The notes under the pieces were generated by a model. The model ran no database searches, was not told the origin of the DNA, and worked only from the letters and a program-made list of their open reading frames with translations. This document shows positions 62,905 to 64,000 of a stretch of DNA of 64,000 nucleotides, one piece after another; position 1 is the first letter of the stretch, and the number at the start of each line of letters is the position of its first letter. Location of the stretch: contig JAJRSJ010000023.1 in assembly GCA_024278855.1 (NCBI GenBank), positions 1 through 64,000 on the forward strand. Reading direction: 5' to 3'. This DNA comes from Alphaproteobacteria bacterium (GTDB taxonomy: Bacteria; Pseudomonadota; Alphaproteobacteria; Caulobacterales; Maricaulaceae). The position numbers were made by a program, and so were the translations under genes.

Positions 62905-63555
62905 ATGGCATCACAAAAACGTACCAACCTGAAAGTTGGTCCCAAACAGATCAAATCTATGACTGTTGCATCAAAACCAAAACGACGTTGTTCGCACTTT
63001 GAAAATGATATTGCGTTGAAGTTGGTTGCCGCACAGGACGATATGCTAACAAAAATGATGGAAGCGAACAGTGCGGCCACCCTCAAGAACGCCCTAAATG
63101 GCAGCCGCCGATATTTGGCGTTGCAATCAGTCATTTTTAAAGAGGTTTCTCTTTTGGGGGACTATATGTGCAAAGAACTCAGCCGTCATGACGTTAGCCA
63201 TTCGCCGATCAAAGCTAGCGACTTTCGTTCCGCCAAACTAGCGATTGAGGAATTTGCCGAAACGGCGCAAAAAGTCTATGGGAAAACCGTCAAAAACGGG
63301 GTTGTTTTTGGAGGCAGCGCACCTGAACTTGACGCGGTGAAGTTGAACGCTGTTATATTAACAGCCAAACACCGCATAGATGGCGAAGAAAAAGTCTACC
63401 TTTCTAAAACTTCAATGTGGAAATGGATGTGGCACGACGCCCGCACCAAAATTTGGTCAATGTTCTTAATCTTGATTGGTGGCAGTTTGATGGCCATCTT
63501 TAAATATTTATGGCCACAAGTTAAGAAATTAATCGACACAATTCCAATCGGATGA
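62905..63555 (+). CDS. Membrane-anchored protein of unknown function
   Basis: 216 residues, no family recognised. The N-terminal 35 residues are Lys/Arg-rich (ASQKRTNLKVGPKQIK). A helical middle follows, and one transmembrane segment near the C-terminus (MFLILIGGSLMAIFKYLW, about 190-207) with a short tail. This is the shape of a C-tail or single-span anchored protein with its bulk in the cytoplasm. Start ATG 62905 because of GAGGTGGAGGG upstream. It stands alone; the gene to the left is on the opposite strand. Confidence 0.6.
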   Translation: MASQKRTNLKVGPKQIKSMTVASKPKRRCSHFENDIALKLVAAQDDMLTKMMEANSAATLKNALNGSRRYLALQSVIFKEVSLLGDYMCKELSRHDVSHSPIKASDFRSAKLAIEEFAETAQKVYGKTVKNGVVFGGSAPELDAVKLNAVILTAKHRIDGEEKVYLSKTSMWKWMWHDARTKIWSMFLILIGGSLMAIFKYLWPQVKKLIDTIPIG

Positions 63556-63671
63556 AGCTCGCGCGTCTAGACGAGTCTGGGGCGGATTCCGTGATACTGA
63601 CGATGTTCGTGTGTAAAATCCACTCTAAGCTAAAGTCCGCTCATGGGGATAAGCCGTCTTCCCCCAATCCC

Positions 63672-63690
63672 GCTTTTATCCTTTAGGGCA
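63672..63690 (+). repeat. 19-base direct repeat, copy 2
   Basis: GCTTTTATCCTTTAGGGCA, the same as 17576-17594. Flanks differ on both sides. Confidence 0.7.
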
Positions 63691-63884
63691 CCCCGCCTAC
63701 AAAACGGGGCCCACCATTTGGCTAGTCGCAACCCTCACAATGGATACTGTCTGCGGCGGCGAGACGCGCGCCTAAAGTTGGTGAAACTATGGGTGCCTCC
63801 TTGTTGTTTTATCTGTTTTAGGTACAATAATGCAGGCGCGGGCTTCTTGGTGCGCTTCTGAATTTAAGCCAATACCGCACCATC

Positions 63885-63961
63885 GTTTCGCCGCAAGGGC
63901 GGCGACCCCCATCGCCCTCGCAAGAGCTTCGGCACTTCCCCCGTGAAAAACAGGGGAAGGA
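63885..63961. repeat. Partial family C palindromic repeat at the window edge
   Basis: GCCGCAAGGGCGGCGACCCC, then TCGCAAGAGCTTCGGCACTT and CCCCCGTG...CAGGGGAAGGAG. The CGCAAGAGCT-CGGCACTTCCCCCGT part matches the right half of the element upstream of ppdK, with the outer arm altered. Confidence 0.65.
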
Positions 63962-64000
63962 GTAGTTTACCCAATCACAAAATCACCCAGTCTGTACCCC

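Larger units (their letters stand above)
63556..64000. other. Gene-free right edge with decayed repeats
   Basis: No gene supported on either strand. It contains the second copy of the 19-base repeat and a partial family C element near the edge. GCGTCTAGACGAGTC and CCCCG...CGGGG pairings near the left end look like remnants of another palindromic element. Open frames here are short and repeat-derived. Confidence 0.55.

Noticed and set aside
63643-63861. Small gene near the right edge
   Set aside because: No ribosome-binding site, biased composition, overlaps repeat remnants and shows no recognisable motif.
1-64000. tRNA, rRNA, tmRNA or RNase P RNA genes
   Set aside because: I looked for T-arm GTTCGAxTC blocks and for conserved RNA core sequences on both strands and saw none that fold into place. 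A covariance-model scan would be needed to exclude them fully.

Overview
This is a 64 kb chromosomal segment of a Gram-negative bacterium, almost certainly an alphaproteobacterium. The markers are an alphaproteobacterial-type L33 protein, a DnaG primase whose zinc-finger ligands are replaced in the way seen in that class, a pyrB/degenerate-pyrC pair, PPDK, ETF-ubiquinone oxidoreductase and a long FabH-like synthase. I do not place it below class. No rRNA, tRNA or CRISPR array was seen.

Layout. 1-460: end of an IS3-type element abutting a truncated RHS-like exported peptide. 600-13.3 kb: ETF-QO, TPR lipoprotein, ispE, prenyl diphosphate synthase, DUF2007, a tRNA methyltransferase, glyQ, glyS and ppdK. 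13.5-21.8 kb: SleB-like hydrolase and NAD synthesis genes. nadA is separated from nadBC by an accessory patch holding a small GIY-YIG nuclease and a coiled-coil protein with an SSB-like C-terminal tip. An HD hydrolase and a FabH-like synthase follow. 21.8-29.5 kb: small lipoprotein, tag, ygfZ, rpmG, MFS, NUDIX, NhaC, a broken ABC ATPase, a zinc-finger protein and a TonB-like protein. 29.6-43.8 kb: polA, gpmA, dnaG and rpoD, interspersed with orphan nuclease-like genes, then a Rieske oxygenase, gluQ and PCD. 43.8-49.6 kb: VanZ, a repeat-rich exported protein, AGCS symporter, aminotransferase and methyltransferase. 49.8-58.4 kb: a compact inositol-phosphodiester gene cluster. 58.4-62.7 kb: dprA, plsY, pyrC-like and pyrB.

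The most interesting unit is the 49.8-58.4 kb cluster. Its order is DUF2141 lipoprotein, inositol-3-phosphate synthase, CDP-alcohol phosphotransferase, flippase-like protein, RND/MMPL exporter, and a fusion of a sugar-phosphate cytidylyltransferase-like domain with a glycerophosphodiester phosphodiesterase. Together these could make inositol-1-phosphate, activate it, transfer it to a lipid or polyol, move the product across the membrane and recycle it. The exact product is not determined by the sequence.

Two window-wide themes need care. First, at least five families of short palindromic repeats sit between genes. One family brackets the GIY-YIG gene and supplies its stop codon, and another supplies the ribosome-binding site of ppdK. 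Second, several otherwise well-conserved genes are broken by single-base events: glyS, the TPR lipoprotein, the ABC ATPase, a methyltransferase lipoprotein, the flippase and the MMPL exporter. glyS is essential, so at least some of these are likely assembly or base-calling errors, and raw reads should decide before biology is inferred.
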